Shown here: piece after piece, positions 7,588 to 17,002 of the stretch
Position numbering within the stretch: position 1 is the stretch's first letter
How the letters are laid out: each line of letters opens with the position of its first letter
Assembly: GCA_029210015.1 (NCBI GenBank)
Contig: JARGOE010000019.1
Coordinates: 7,381 to 39,695 of the forward strand
Source of the DNA: Vicingaceae bacterium
Lineage (GTDB): Bacteria; Bacteroidota; Bacteroidia; Flavobacteriales_E; Vicingaceae
Reading direction: 5' to 3'
DNA length: 32,315 nt
Program-made: the position numbers and the translations under genes
Notes under the pieces: generated by a model
Database searches by the model: none
Seen by the model: the letters and a program-made list of their open reading frames with translations, nothing else
What the model was told of the DNA's origin: nothing

Positions 7588-7983
7588 TTATTTAGGAGTT
7601 GTTGCTAAAACTAATTTTAATTTATTCCGATTTGCAATGTCCATAATCACAACGACATTTTCTATTGGCACCGATTTTTCAGCTCTTAAAATAACTCCAG
7701 GCTCTTCTTTGCCTTCCACTTGAGCTAATAAATAATTTTCTATCTCTTCTTTAGAAACCTCATCTTTGTTTACAAAGTATTTTAAATCTTCTGTAATACT
7801 TACGTTTACCGTTTGAGGTTGTGGTGTAGGGTTAGATGTAGCTTTGGGTAACAATACCTCCAACGCATTAGGGCTAATAAGTGTGGATGCTATAATAAAA
7901 AATACCAATAGCAAAAACACTATATCGGTCATACTCGACATATTGAAATTAGTGCTTACTCTATTTTTTGATCTTATTGCCAT
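7588..7983 (-). CDS. exbD: ExbD/TolR-family biopolymer transport protein
   Basis: Inner membrane subunit of the proton-driven ExbB/ExbD motor that powers TonB. It is 131 residues long, with a short cytoplasmic start, one transmembrane helix (about residues 19-38) that contains the expected proton-path Asp20 in SMTDIVFLLLVFF, and a periplasmic domain (LPKATS onward) ending in the KLVLATTPK strand. Length and layout fit the family. The ATG overlaps the exbB stop by one base (TAATG), indicating coupled translation, and the TonB-like gene follows 38 bases later. TolR is the main alternative name, but the adjacent TonB-type gene favours ExbD. Confidence 0.93.
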   Translation of the reverse strand: MAIRSKNRVSTNFNMSSMTDIVFLLLVFFIIASTLISPNALEVLLPKATSNPTPQPQTVNVSITEDLKYFVNKDEVSKEEIENYLLAQVEGKEEPGVILRAEKSVPIENVVVIMDIANRNKLKLVLATTPK

Positions 7984-8699
7984 TATACTGCAGGTTCGTG
8001 TAAAATATCTAAAAATTCAGTTGTTCTAGCTTCCATTACAAAAACTATCTTCTCTACTTTGGCTACTAAAGTATTATATCCAATATATGCTATAATTCCT
8101 ACTACTAGCCCTGCCACAGTTGTCATCATTGCTGTAAAAATACCTTCAGAAAGTGTATTCAAATCTACACCTCCTCCACCTGAAGCCATTTCATGAAAAA
8201 CTAAAATCATTCCTATAACAGTTCCTAAAAACCCTATCATTGGTGCTGCTCCAGAAATAGTAGCAAGTGTAGAAAGGTTCTTCTCTAGTTTGTTTAACTC
8301 TAGTTTCCCTGTTGTTTCAACTGCAGTTCCTATATCTTGTAAAGGTTTTCCTATTCTAGAAATTCCTTTTTCTATCATTCTTGCAATTGGAGATTGATTA
8401 GCAGCGCATACACTTTTAGCAGCATCAATTTTACCTTCTAAAATATGGTCTTTTACCTGATTTAATAAATTAGCATCTTCCTTACTTGCTTTTTTTATTG
8501 CTAAAAATCGTTCAATAATAATATAAACCGCCATAATTGATAGTACCAGTAATGTTATCATTATTACTGCACCTCCAATACCTCCTGAGGTAACAAGCTC
8601 CCATAAGCTTAATGTTTTTTCTTCTGGCATAATAGCTTCAGCTGTTTCAACTGCAGCTTCATTACCAACTGTCATTTGTAATAAAAAATTCTCTAACAT
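7983..8699 (-). CDS. exbB: MotA/TolQ/ExbB proton channel family protein
   Basis: Forms the inner membrane channel core of the ExbB/ExbD complex. The 238-residue protein has a periplasmic start, one membrane helix (about residues 41-63), a cytoplasmic segment, and two further helices (about 148-170, ATISGAAPMIGFLGTVIGMI, and 186-208, GIFTAMMTTVAGLVVGIIAY), which is the ExbB/TolQ arrangement. The glycine-rich GFLGTVIGM segment and the conserved Thr-rich third helix are typical. It is the first gene of the exbB-exbD-tonB-folC operon; the promoter should lie in 8700-8828, where I see only weak -7 candidates (such as TAGCTTTC on the minus strand). Confidence 0.94.
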   Translation of the reverse strand: MLENFLLQMTVGNEAAVETAEAIMPEEKTLSLWELVTSGGIGGAVIMITLLVLSIMAVYIIIERFLAIKKASKEDANLLNQVKDHILEGKIDAAKSVCAANQSPIARMIEKGISRIGKPLQDIGTAVETTGKLELNKLEKNLSTLATISGAAPMIGFLGTVIGMILVFHEMASGGGGVDLNTLSEGIFTAMMTTVAGLVVGIIAYIGYNTLVAKVEKIVFVMEARTTEFLDILHEPAV

Positions 8700-8828
8700 C
8701 TCTATAGTTTAAGTTGTACGAAAGCTAAAATACGATAATGGCCATGCGAGATAAGTGCTGCCTTATTGAATTTGTAAACAGTAAAATGTTAGCTTTTATT
8801 GTGTTAAAGAATTATTCAATGGGATATT

Positions 8829-9854
8829 TCATCGCTTCTTTTTAACATTAAATCGCTTTGCAAAGAAGAATTTTACGTTATGAGTACTAGGTCTTATTTC
8901 AAAGTTTTTAAATTCAAAATTTCCTGTTGTAACGTAATTGGTTAATCCTATTAAAAAATGTTTGTTTTCATAACCTAGTGCCGATCTTGCTACAAACCTA
9001 CTTGCACCACCTGTGCTTGTATTTTTCTCACCGGAACTGGAAAAAACAATTAATCGCTGAGCACCAATACCTGGAATAGCAGTTAAATTAATAAAGAATC
9101 GTTTCCAAAATACAAATGTATAGGTATACCCAAATGAAATACCATAATTGATTGATCTGTATGCGCTTAAAGCAAAACTATCTTGAACCTCTTGTGGGAA
9201 GTATTTCGGCACAAAAAAACTGGTAGCACCAGGATCAAACCCTGCATAATCTATATTATAATAGCCTCCCAATAAAAAACTACCTGCACTCTTTTTTTGT
9301 ACTGCATTTCTTACATATGCAGCTTTATAAGATAGCTTCTTATTATTAAAAACATAATAGCCTCCTACTCCAACCGAAAGAGTTTGCATTGAATCCCGCT
9401 GTGGAAATGGAATAGAATCCCAAGTCGTCAATGCAGTTGGATTACTTATGTGAAACCCTCTATAATTTTGAGCAAAAGCATCTATTACAAATTTTTTGCT
9501 GTAAATATTTAACTGAAAATCAAACCTAGAGGTCTTACCATAAATTTTTTCATCTTGAGCAGATGCAGGTAACCCAAATGCAATTCCAAGCCCCAACCAT
9601 TTATAATTAAACCCAAATCCCAAACTTGATATCCCATGAGGTTTCAACTCTAGAAATTCCATTCCATTTTTGTTTACTATTTCAAGACTATTACTCTTAA
9701 CGACCGACATCATCTTCAATAAAAGCTGATCAGAATAATCCGTATAGTATGTTGTTTGAGTAGTTGTATCTACTGGATGAGTATCCAATTCCACTTGTGC
9801 TTGAGTAGAAATAGAAAATAAAAATAGTATGAGAAAGTGTATGACTGTTTTCAA
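8829..9854 (-). CDS. DUF4421-like exported protein, probably outer membrane
   Basis: The ORF track starts at an ATG (9938) inside the preceding PorU-like gene, which puts about 30 hydrophilic residues before the signal peptide. A TTG at 9854 gives MKTVIHFLILFLFSISTQA followed by Gln, lies 11 bases after the neighbour's stop and is preferred; the protein is then 341 residues. The body has many alternating aromatic/hydrophobic strands (GFGFNYKWLGLGIAFGLP, SINYGISFGYTYTFVFWKR) and ends in FFAKRFNVKKKR, consistent with a beta-barrel of the DUF4421 type. Function is unknown. The close spacing suggests co-transcription with the PorV-like and PorU-like genes, and hence a possible role in their pathway. 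Confidence 0.72.
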   Translation of the reverse strand: MKTVIHFLILFLFSISTQAQVELDTHPVDTTTQTTYYTDYSDQLLLKMMSVVKSNSLEIVNKNGMEFLELKPHGISSLGFGFNYKWLGLGIAFGLPASAQDEKIYGKTSRFDFQLNIYSKKFVIDAFAQNYRGFHISNPTALTTWDSIPFPQRDSMQTLSVGVGGYYVFNNKKLSYKAAYVRNAVQKKSAGSFLLGGYYNIDYAGFDPGATSFFVPKYFPQEVQDSFALSAYRSINYGISFGYTYTFVFWKRFFINLTAIPGIGAQRLIVFSSSGEKNTSTGGASRFVARSALGYENKHFLIGLTNYVTTGNFEFKNFEIRPSTHNVKFFFAKRFNVKKKR

Positions 9855-9864
9855 AACTAATATG

Positions 9865-12800
9865 TTACCTAAATAAATACATTTTACCAAAGCCCTTTTT
9901 AAAATAACTATCTGCCGAGGTATCGCGATGTTCAACATCTTGTGAATTAATTTTAGTTATAACATGATATAAGTAAACTCCATTTGCTAATCTATCGCCA
10001 TAGGTGTCAGTACCATCCCAAACAAAGTCACTTATATTTCGCCCTATATGAATCAACCCTAATTCATCCTTATGAATCTCCCTTACGACCTTACCTGTAA
10101 TAGTCATAATCTGTATTTTAAACACTTCTGGGATTTCCCTTCCTGTTAAAGTAAATACAAAACGTGTAGAGGTTGAAAAAGGATTGGGGTAATTTACAAT
10201 ATTCGTTATTGTTGACTTATTAATTACCTCAAACCCTATTGTGTAATCAATGTCTCCAGAATTATTATCTGTTCTGTCTGAAGCTTGAACCCTCAGTTGA
10301 TATTCTCCATCAACTAGAAATTCTCCCTGCATAATTATTTTAGAATTATTCCGAGGAAGAGATGCAGGGACAAATTGCATTATTTCTTGATTATTCTCAT
10401 AAAAATAAACTCGCTTTTCCGTCCCTCCTGGAGCAGTAATATAGACTGAATAATCAGAAGTATCATTCAACATTAAATATTGATTTTCATCTGTTAACTC
10501 AATAACAATCTCTGCTATAGGTGAAACAATATCTCCATCTAATATATGTACTCCATCAAAAGTCACATCCAATATTGGATTAATATTATCCTCTCCAACA
10601 TAGAATGGTATTTGAGCCACATTATTAAAATGATACTTTTCTAATTGGTCGTTATTTGGATTTACATCTATCAATAAACTATTTAAACCAGGAAAACCAT
10701 AGCTAGAAAAAGTAATCCTTGCTATTAAAATACTATCTGCTAATAATGGTTTTTGCCTTAGATAAGGCAAATAATGTGTTTGATTATTTTTATCTAAAAC
10801 TGCAAAGGAAATTAATAAACTATCCATATCATATCTGCTGATATTTTTAATAGCAATTTCAACTGTTATATCCTGACCTTCTTGAACTGTGTCATTTTGC
10901 AGTGAAAAATAAATATTAGGATCTAATGCTGCTTCAGGAACATCGCCATAGGTTACATGCCAACGGTCCAATTGAGGAGCAGTAAATAATGAATCATCAG
11001 ATAAGTAAGCATTCAATTTTAGGTAAGGATAAGTATTTGCATCAATCGTATTTGTTAATCGAATCTCTAAAGAATCTGTCGGCAGATTAGCTATAACTAT
11101 TGTTTCATTCCCTGAAGTATCTATTCCTATTACATTTAAAACTGAACTGTCTTGTGAGGTTGGCAATTCAATAGAACTCATTCTCCATGAAAGTGAATCC
11201 CATCGTGTTGCAGGTCCTATAACAGGTGAGTATACATTTGCATAATTTGCATTAGTAGTTAACGTTTTTGAAAGCTGTATGTTTTTGTGATTTATAGAAT
11301 CTCCTATCACTTCAATATTGGCTGCAGCATTGCCTTTTTGATGATATAATAAAAACGGTAAAGAATCTTGAATAGCAGCAATTTGATTAGCCCCCATATT
11401 CGTAAACTCCGCTTTTAAACTAAGAGGCATAGGCGTATAACCAGGGAAGGTTTTAAAGTGCCAAGTCCAAATTAACACATGGTAGCCATTCGGCACAGAG
11501 TCTGCTAACATGTTCTCCATACCAGCCATTTGTACTGGATTATTGTACCTAAAAATAAATTGGTGCCTAGTAGAGCTGTTATTAAAGCCATTTGTATTCG
11601 CTTGCCCCATATTTTTGTCATCGGCAGACCATGGTTCTAATGTTAATGAATCTAAAACTGAAACATGAAGAGCAGTTGTCGTTAACCACCCATTTTTGGC
11701 TAATAAATCTGCATCAATAAATGCAGAAATTTTATTTAGTTCACTCCATTCTGCAGCGCCATAAGTCGTTCCTCTTAAAAGTTTAACATCATTTACAAAT
11801 TCCCATCTCCAATTATTTCTATTATGATTTACAAATTGTAAATTATCATTTTCAAATTGAAAGAAATGATCTTGCTGCCACCCTTCTTTGCTCGGAATAT
11901 ATTGGAATGATCGCAACCTCCAATTATATCCCGAAGTATTTATAGAATCTTTACTAACACGCCAAAAATACACCATACTATCTGGCATATTTTGTAATAA
12001 AGTTGGTGTCCAAGAAACAATTCCTCCAGGATGATTAATAGTAGTAGTTTGTTTTATAGGGCTGTTAAAATAATCCGTGGTATCTATTTCAAACACATAA
12101 TTTTTAGCTGGTTCGAATGGAAAAGCTGTTGATGCGCTTAATGTAATTCCTTGATTTGGAACTATCATAAACTCATAAGGGTAAATAGGAACTATTTCTC
12201 CTGATTGAATATTTAAAGATTTTGTTACCGTATTATTTGTTTCAAAACTTTCAGCTACAGCATTTATAGCATCAACTGTAATGGTGAAATTATTTAATCC
12301 TAAACCTCTTACAATATCTACTGGCAAAGTAAAAGTTAAGGTATCCTTAAATTTTGTTCCTGAAAAGACTTTAATATAGGTAGTATCGGGAAAAGATTGC
12401 TCTGGAAAATCTCGTACTAATTCTAAAATAATAGAGTCATTTATTGCTCTTCCTAAATTTGTTACAACCACATTCACATCAAATGAATCTAAATCAGAAG
12501 TAACCACTGTAGGAGAAAAAGTAATTGTTGGAGCTTCAATCATATAGTCTGGCATATCAAACCCATTTAATTTTAAAGATGGGTCACCATGCAGTGTAAC
12601 AGAAGATGCTGTTACATTTTGAAAAAAACCACCTTGAGTAGAAACAATAGTGTTCTTAATCGTATTACCTATACTTCCTTTATAGTTTTTGTAGGATACA
12701 TTTTTATAAAATTCTGAAGCATACAAATGTAAATATGAAGAAACCCCTAAATCTACAGAAGCAACAAATCCAATAACTCCCTGATTATCAATAATCACAT

Positions 12801-14907
12801 AGTCTTCACTCGTGCTATTCCCATCAGTTCCATGAATATCTCCAGTAAAGCATGATAAGCCTAATAAAAGCGGATATTTCCCATTTTGGGGATACCAAAA
12901 TTGTGGGTCTTGAATATTTTGGTCAAAACCTCCAGTTGCAGAGGCATGTCCAAAAAATGTCATTAACGAAACCCCAGAAGCAATATAACTTTTAATAGAA
13001 TCTGATAAAACATTTTGAATTGGTGCAGTGGAACTTTTTGAAAAAGAAATTACATTTCCGCCAAACAAAGTATCTTCATAAGTGTTCTTATAACTATTAA
13101 GATTAGCCATAAACCCTAAAGATTCTGATAATGATGTTCCTCCTCCAAAATGAAGTGCTTGCTTCATCCATTCGTTACTTGAAGTTGGGCTTAAAGCTGG
13201 AGGGTTTTCATGCTGACTCATCTTATTTAAATACCATGTCACCTCTATACCTGACTTTGCAGCTAACCTCCCTGTAGGAAATAAAGGCTCATAATTTGTT
13301 CCATTTAATCCAGAAGTTAACATATTATCCGATGCAGGGCTACCGTAACTTGGAACTAAGTTTTCAGAAAACGCCTGTAGATTTTTTCTTGAATCTTTAT
13401 TTTTAATAGATTTCCCCATTAAAAATAAATAATGTGGTGTTGATGTCCAATTGTCCGCAATAAAATCAGAGAATCCTCTTATCGCATAAGGGTGTTTTTC
13501 TATACCATAAGCAAATTGATCATATAACTCTTCAACATTAAAAACAATAGCATTCTGAGGGTTATTCCCTGCACCAATATTTAAACGATAATTTGCATAA
13601 TCATTCGCTTGTGACATTAATGTAGGGTGGGTAACAATTAGAAATGCTGTATCTATCTGACTAGCTATATAGTCAGTGAAATTACCCGAACCATTAACAG
13701 GTGTTATGGTCAAAACATTATTTACTTGACCTACAGAACTAACATAGCACTTTTTATTTGAGGAAGAATTTGGGACTAAACATTTAAAATTACCTCCAGA
13801 TTGAACTACAGCTATTCTTTTCCCATTAGTTAAATCATAGAACAATACATTTCCCGAATTATTAAAATTTGTAAAATTTAAATATGACTTTGTTTCTGTT
13901 GGGTGGTCAGAAATATAGAAATTACTATACTCTGTTAACCCTTCCATGTTTGGAGTGTGAGGATAGGTAATATTTACATAAGCTAATGTTTGTCTATCTG
14001 CACTAGATCCTAAATCATTAATTATTTGAAAGGTTATTGGTGTAGTAATAGCTCCTAAATCACCAACAGGAACACTCATTTGAACATCGATTTTTTGATA
14101 CCCTCCAAAAATACTGTCTATAACATTACTCCCTAAAGAAACTCTTAGGTGATGATCTAATACCAAGCTTGCATAATCAGATTCTCCTAGAACAACTGCT
14201 TTAATAGTGGCATTACCTCCTAAATAATAAACATTTTGAGTAGCTAAATTTTTAGTTTTAAAATCTGGGTACCAAGGACTAAAAGCATCAAACTCATTAT
14301 CAAACCAACCTTCTGTAGGAACATAACCAAAAGATGTTCCTCCTACAGAATTTGTCTCTCCATCAAAGTATTTAGCATTATAAAACTGAACATTCTCTTT
14401 ATTAAATGAGGGGATTGGTGAGTAAGCAGTGAAATTTGTATCTGTTTCTATTAATAATCGATTATTTGAAGTGCTACTGTTCCAAGTTATAAAATAATTA
14501 ATAGTATCATTTATTAAACTATAATAAGGGTTGGGATGATTGTTTGACCCTCCATAAAATTGTGACTCATTCCAACCATCATTTTTCTCTGCAAAAAACT
14601 CTATAAAATCTGCACCATTAAATATATTATCACCTTCTCCTTCTATGTAAATAGGAATTTCAGTTCCTCGAGCAAAAACTTGTAAATTTTTAGGGTTTAA
14701 TGTAGCTATAGGAATTCCGGCATTAGCTAAAGTGGTTGAATCAATTCTATAAATGCCCGTTTGAGCTACCTTTAACTTATAATACTGTTGACTATAATTA
14801 ATCCAACTATTACCATATGGCTGAGAAAACACAGTTAGTGATGATAGAAACAACAATACGAAGAGTAAAGTGATAGACTTATATGATATGTTATATTTCT
14901 TTACCAA
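9865..14907 (-). CDS. giant C25 (gingipain-like) peptidase, PorU-type T9SS sortase homologue
   Basis: A 1680-residue exported protein with signal peptide ending LTVFS|Q. The central region (about 420-790) is a C25 peptidase domain. It contains FPTGRLAA, a catalytic-His candidate in FFGHAS (His654) and a catalytic-Cys candidate in LSCFTGD (Cys686), 32 residues apart, close to the spacing in gingipains. Before it lie beta-rich domains; after it come CARDB-like segments (about 790-900), further beta domains and a C-terminal FlgD/T9SS-like domain (NPFSTSTRF, VWDGTDTYGDRLANGVYLYHV). PorU is the T9SS sortase that removes C-terminal signals and attaches cargo at the surface. This protein is several hundred residues longer than standard PorU and fits the 'PorU2' type paired with a second PorV. 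A secreted C25 protease is the alternative. Confidence 0.8.
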   Translation of the reverse strand: MVKKYNISYKSITLLFVLLFLSSLTVFSQPYGNSWINYSQQYYKLKVAQTGIYRIDSTTLANAGIPIATLNPKNLQVFARGTEIPIYIEGEGDNIFNGADFIEFFAEKNDGWNESQFYGGSNNHPNPYYSLINDTINYFITWNSSTSNNRLLIETDTNFTAYSPIPSFNKENVQFYNAKYFDGETNSVGGTSFGYVPTEGWFDNEFDAFSPWYPDFKTKNLATQNVYYLGGNATIKAVVLGESDYASLVLDHHLRVSLGSNVIDSIFGGYQKIDVQMSVPVGDLGAITTPITFQIINDLGSSADRQTLAYVNITYPHTPNMEGLTEYSNFYISDHPTETKSYLNFTNFNNSGNVLFYDLTNGKRIAVVQSGGNFKCLVPNSSSNKKCYVSSVGQVNNVLTITPVNGSGNFTDYIASQIDTAFLIVTHPTLMSQANDYANYRLNIGAGNNPQNAIVFNVEELYDQFAYGIEKHPYAIRGFSDFIADNWTSTPHYLFLMGKSIKNKDSRKNLQAFSENLVPSYGSPASDNMLTSGLNGTNYEPLFPTGRLAAKSGIEVTWYLNKMSQHENPPALSPTSSNEWMKQALHFGGGTSLSESLGFMANLNSYKNTYEDTLFGGNVISFSKSSTAPIQNVLSDSIKSYIASGVSLMTFFGHASATGGFDQNIQDPQFWYPQNGKYPLLLGLSCFTGDIHGTDGNSTSEDYVIIDNQGVIGFVASVDLGVSSYLHLYASEFYKNVSYKNYKGSIGNTIKNTIVSTQGGFFQNVTASSVTLHGDPSLKLNGFDMPDYMIEAPTITFSPTVVTSDLDSFDVNVVVTNLGRAINDSIILELVRDFPEQSFPDTTYIKVFSGTKFKDTLTFTLPVDIVRGLGLNNFTITVDAINAVAESFETNNTVTKSLNIQSGEIVPIYPYEFMIVPNQGITLSASTAFPFEPAKNYVFEIDTTDYFNSPIKQTTTINHPGGIVSWTPTLLQNMPDSMVYFWRVSKDSINTSGYNWRLRSFQYIPSKEGWQQDHFFQFENDNLQFVNHNRNNWRWEFVNDVKLLRGTTYGAAEWSELNKISAFIDADLLAKNGWLTTTALHVSVLDSLTLEPWSADDKNMGQANTNGFNNSSTRHQFIFRYNNPVQMAGMENMLADSVPNGYHVLIWTWHFKTFPGYTPMPLSLKAEFTNMGANQIAAIQDSLPFLLYHQKGNAAANIEVIGDSINHKNIQLSKTLTTNANYANVYSPVIGPATRWDSLSWRMSSIELPTSQDSSVLNVIGIDTSGNETIVIANLPTDSLEIRLTNTIDANTYPYLKLNAYLSDDSLFTAPQLDRWHVTYGDVPEAALDPNIYFSLQNDTVQEGQDITVEIAIKNISRYDMDSLLISFAVLDKNNQTHYLPYLRQKPLLADSILIARITFSSYGFPGLNSLLIDVNPNNDQLEKYHFNNVAQIPFYVGEDNINPILDVTFDGVHILDGDIVSPIAEIVIELTDENQYLMLNDTSDYSVYITAPGGTEKRVYFYENNQEIMQFVPASLPRNNSKIIMQGEFLVDGEYQLRVQASDRTDNNSGDIDYTIGFEVINKSTITNIVNYPNPFSTSTRFVFTLTGREIPEVFKIQIMTITGKVVREIHKDELGLIHIGRNISDFVWDGTDTYGDRLANGVYLYHVITKINSQDVEHRDTSADSYFKKGFGKMYLFR

Positions 14908-14982
14908 GCAATATATTAGTTATAATAAATACGTAATTAACCCATAAAGTTACACATTTAACAATAAAAAATTAATTGGAAA

Positions 14983-16077
14983 TTACTGAATACTAGGTGT
15001 TCCAGTATTATTCTGCTTATTAATATCAAACCTTAAAGAAAAGATGTTTGAATATAAGGCATCAGATTGATCGCCTATGTCAGAAAAAGCATAATCTAAT
15101 GCTATCCCTTTAAACTTAATTCCAATACCAAAATTCGGCTGATAAGTAATTTTATCATTATTTAAAATATCTGTCACCTTTTGAAAGTTTCCTACTCCAA
15201 AACGCAAAAATATCATTCTACTATAACCAACTTCAACTCCCATATGAGGATCGACACTAACTGGATCTCCAGTAATTAGTACATTACGCTTACCGTCAGT
15301 ACTCATATCAAAATTAATTTCTCCTAAGGCACTAAATTTATTGCTTATCCGAACTTCTTTACCTATTCCAAAAATAAACTTAGGCAAGGTAACTTCTAGA
15401 GAGTTTTCAGGAATTTCATTATTAGTAGCATTAAACACATCTATAGTTTCTTGAGAGAGAGAAAAACTCCATGCATTAAAAGTAGATGTAACATCTCTTG
15501 CCATCAAGCCAAACTTCCATGTTTTATAATCATATTGAGCTCCTGCATCAATTCCAAAACCCCAAGCTTTTGCAAACTCTCCTACATTACGATAAATAAT
15601 TTTAACGTTTGCTCCATAACGAAGCCCTGGCAACTTTGCCTTTCGAGCATAAGAGAAAATAAAAGCATAATCAGCTACAGAGAAAGATGAAATTCTATCA
15701 TAATCAACATTTCCATCAGCATCTATTAATTGTGTAGTATTTGGAATATCATCTACTCCAAATCGAACGATAGAAAATGCAAAAGCACTAGAAGTATCAA
15801 TTCTTGCTGCAAAGGCCCCATAATCGTACTTAGCAATCCCAGCAAAATATTCTGCATGCATTAAGCTTACTTGAAAATCTTTAGTAATTTGAGTTAATCC
15901 AGCAGGGTTCCAGTACCCAGATGTAACGTCATTTACTGAAGTTACATAAGCATTAGACATTCCTAGAGCTCTAGCCCCAACACCAATAGACAAAAACTCA
16001 TTACTATACTTCCGTGATGTCTGTGAAAACACATCTACAGTTATAAAAATTAATGCTATTAGTACAATTTTTTTCAT
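14983..16077 (-). CDS. PorV/PorQ-family outer membrane protein
   Basis: A 364-residue exported beta-barrel (signal MKKIVLIALIFITVDVFS|Q). The start of the mature protein, EFLSIGVGARALGMSNAYV, then DVTSGYWNPAGL, is the hallmark of the PorV/PorQ family, a FadL-like fold. PorV holds T9SS cargo and works with the PorU sortase at the outer membrane. The gene lies 75 bases upstream of the giant PorU-like gene on the same strand, the usual porU/porV neighbourhood with the order reversed. The unusual PorU partner suggests this is the second type of PorV, but assigning PorV, PorV2 or PorQ needs a profile comparison. The last strands (GIGIKFKGIALDYAFS) are followed by a short tail. Confidence 0.86.
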   Translation of the reverse strand: MKKIVLIALIFITVDVFSQTSRKYSNEFLSIGVGARALGMSNAYVTSVNDVTSGYWNPAGLTQITKDFQVSLMHAEYFAGIAKYDYGAFAARIDTSSAFAFSIVRFGVDDIPNTTQLIDADGNVDYDRISSFSVADYAFIFSYARKAKLPGLRYGANVKIIYRNVGEFAKAWGFGIDAGAQYDYKTWKFGLMARDVTSTFNAWSFSLSQETIDVFNATNNEIPENSLEVTLPKFIFGIGKEVRISNKFSALGEINFDMSTDGKRNVLITGDPVSVDPHMGVEVGYSRMIFLRFGVGNFQKVTDILNNDKITYQPNFGIGIKFKGIALDYAFSDIGDQSDALYSNIFSLRFDINKQNNTGTPSIQ

Positions 16078-16118
16078 CTAATAATAGAGAAACGAAAATT
16101 AATAAATTATTGCAAATT

Positions 16119-16169
16119 AAACCCTATTAGTTGGCTTAACGTTATTCCTCAACTGAAATAATTGGGTTT
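16119..16169. repeat. nested inverted repeats between porV-like gene and pssA
   Basis: Three nearly concentric palindromes occur in the divergent intergenic region: AAACCC/GGGTTT (outer), AGTTG/CAACT (middle) and TAACGTTA (centre, 16137-16144). They could form a hairpin or a regulator site. No function can be read from the sequence, and in AT-rich DNA short repeats are common. Confidence 0.4.
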
Positions 16170-16227
16170 TATTGCTCTCTCCAAGAAATAAAGAAGCACT
16201 ATAATCTTCAAAAATGCTTTAAATAAT

Positions 16228-16235
16228 TAAATTTG
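16228..16235 (+). promoter_or_regulatory. -7 promoter element of pssA
   Basis: TAAATTTG is a perfect TAnnTTTG element 13 bases before the pssA ATG, with a weak TCTT in the -33 position at 19-base spacing. It implies a very short leader for the pssA-tadA-bacilliredoxin transcript. Confidence 0.5.
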
Positions 16236-16248
16236 TTCTATTGTAATA

Positions 16249-16998
16249 ATGAAAAACGCAGTACCAAATACTATCACAATTATTAGCTTAATTTTAAGCT
16301 CTTGGTCTATTATTTTAACTTTTGAAGGTAATTTAGATTTAGCTGCTCACCTTTTAATAATTTGTTGTGTTTGTGATTTTCTAGATGGTTTTGCAGCTCG
16401 TTTATTAAAAGTAAACAACCCATTAGGAGCTCAATTAGATTCATTAGTAGACATGATTGCTTTTGGTTTAGCTCCAGCGCTTTTAATGTTTCAGTTTACA
16501 AAAAACTTGCAGGCAGAAAATCCTATTCAGATTTTAACTGATTATCCATGGCTCTTTTATATAACATTTTTAATCCCAATTTTATCAGCATTTAGGCTTG
16601 CTAAATTCAACATAGATACTAGACAAACAAAGTCTTTTATAGGCCTTGCTGTTCCTGCACATGCTACATTCTACATATTTGCTGTAATAGTTTATTTACA
16701 TCCAGACCTACCTAAATTAATAGATGTTAATCATATTATAATGCCTATTTTTTCTAACCCATTAATAATGTTAGGACTATCTATTTTACTTTCATTTATG
16801 CTTATTGCAGAAGTTCCTATGTTTTCTTTAAAAGTGAAAAATTTAAAATGGTCAGAAAATCAAACTCCTCTTACTTTCCTTTTTATTTTAATTTCACTTT
16901 CTATACTAATTAATATCGCTGCATTTCCAATAATAATATTGTTATATATTGTTTGGTCAATCATAGCCAAATACACTAGTAAAACCCAAACAGTTTAG
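16249..16998 (+). CDS. pssA: CDP-diacylglycerol-serine O-phosphatidyltransferase
   Basis: Joins CDP-diacylglycerol and serine to make phosphatidylserine, the precursor of phosphatidylethanolamine, in the inner membrane. The 249-residue protein has multiple hydrophobic helices and a perfect CDP-alcohol phosphotransferase signature, D(x2)DG(x2)AR(x8)G(x3)D(x3)D: Asp43, Asp46-Gly47, Ala50-Arg51, Gly60, Asp64 and Asp68 in DFLDGFAARLLKVNNPLG. The membrane type II (Bacillus-like) form is the usual one in Bacteroidota, and serine as substrate is inferred from that; another CDP-alcohol transferase is possible. It is followed after four bases by tadA, and no psd gene is in the window. Confidence 0.9.
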   Translation: MKNAVPNTITIISLILSSWSIILTFEGNLDLAAHLLIICCVCDFLDGFAARLLKVNNPLGAQLDSLVDMIAFGLAPALLMFQFTKNLQAENPIQILTDYPWLFYITFLIPILSAFRLAKFNIDTRQTKSFIGLAVPAHATFYIFAVIVYLHPDLPKLIDVNHIIMPIFSNPLIMLGLSILLSFMLIAEVPMFSLKVKNLKWSENQTPLTFLFILISLSILINIAAFPIIILLYIVWSIIAKYTSKTQTV

Positions 16999-17002
16999 TA
17001 CA

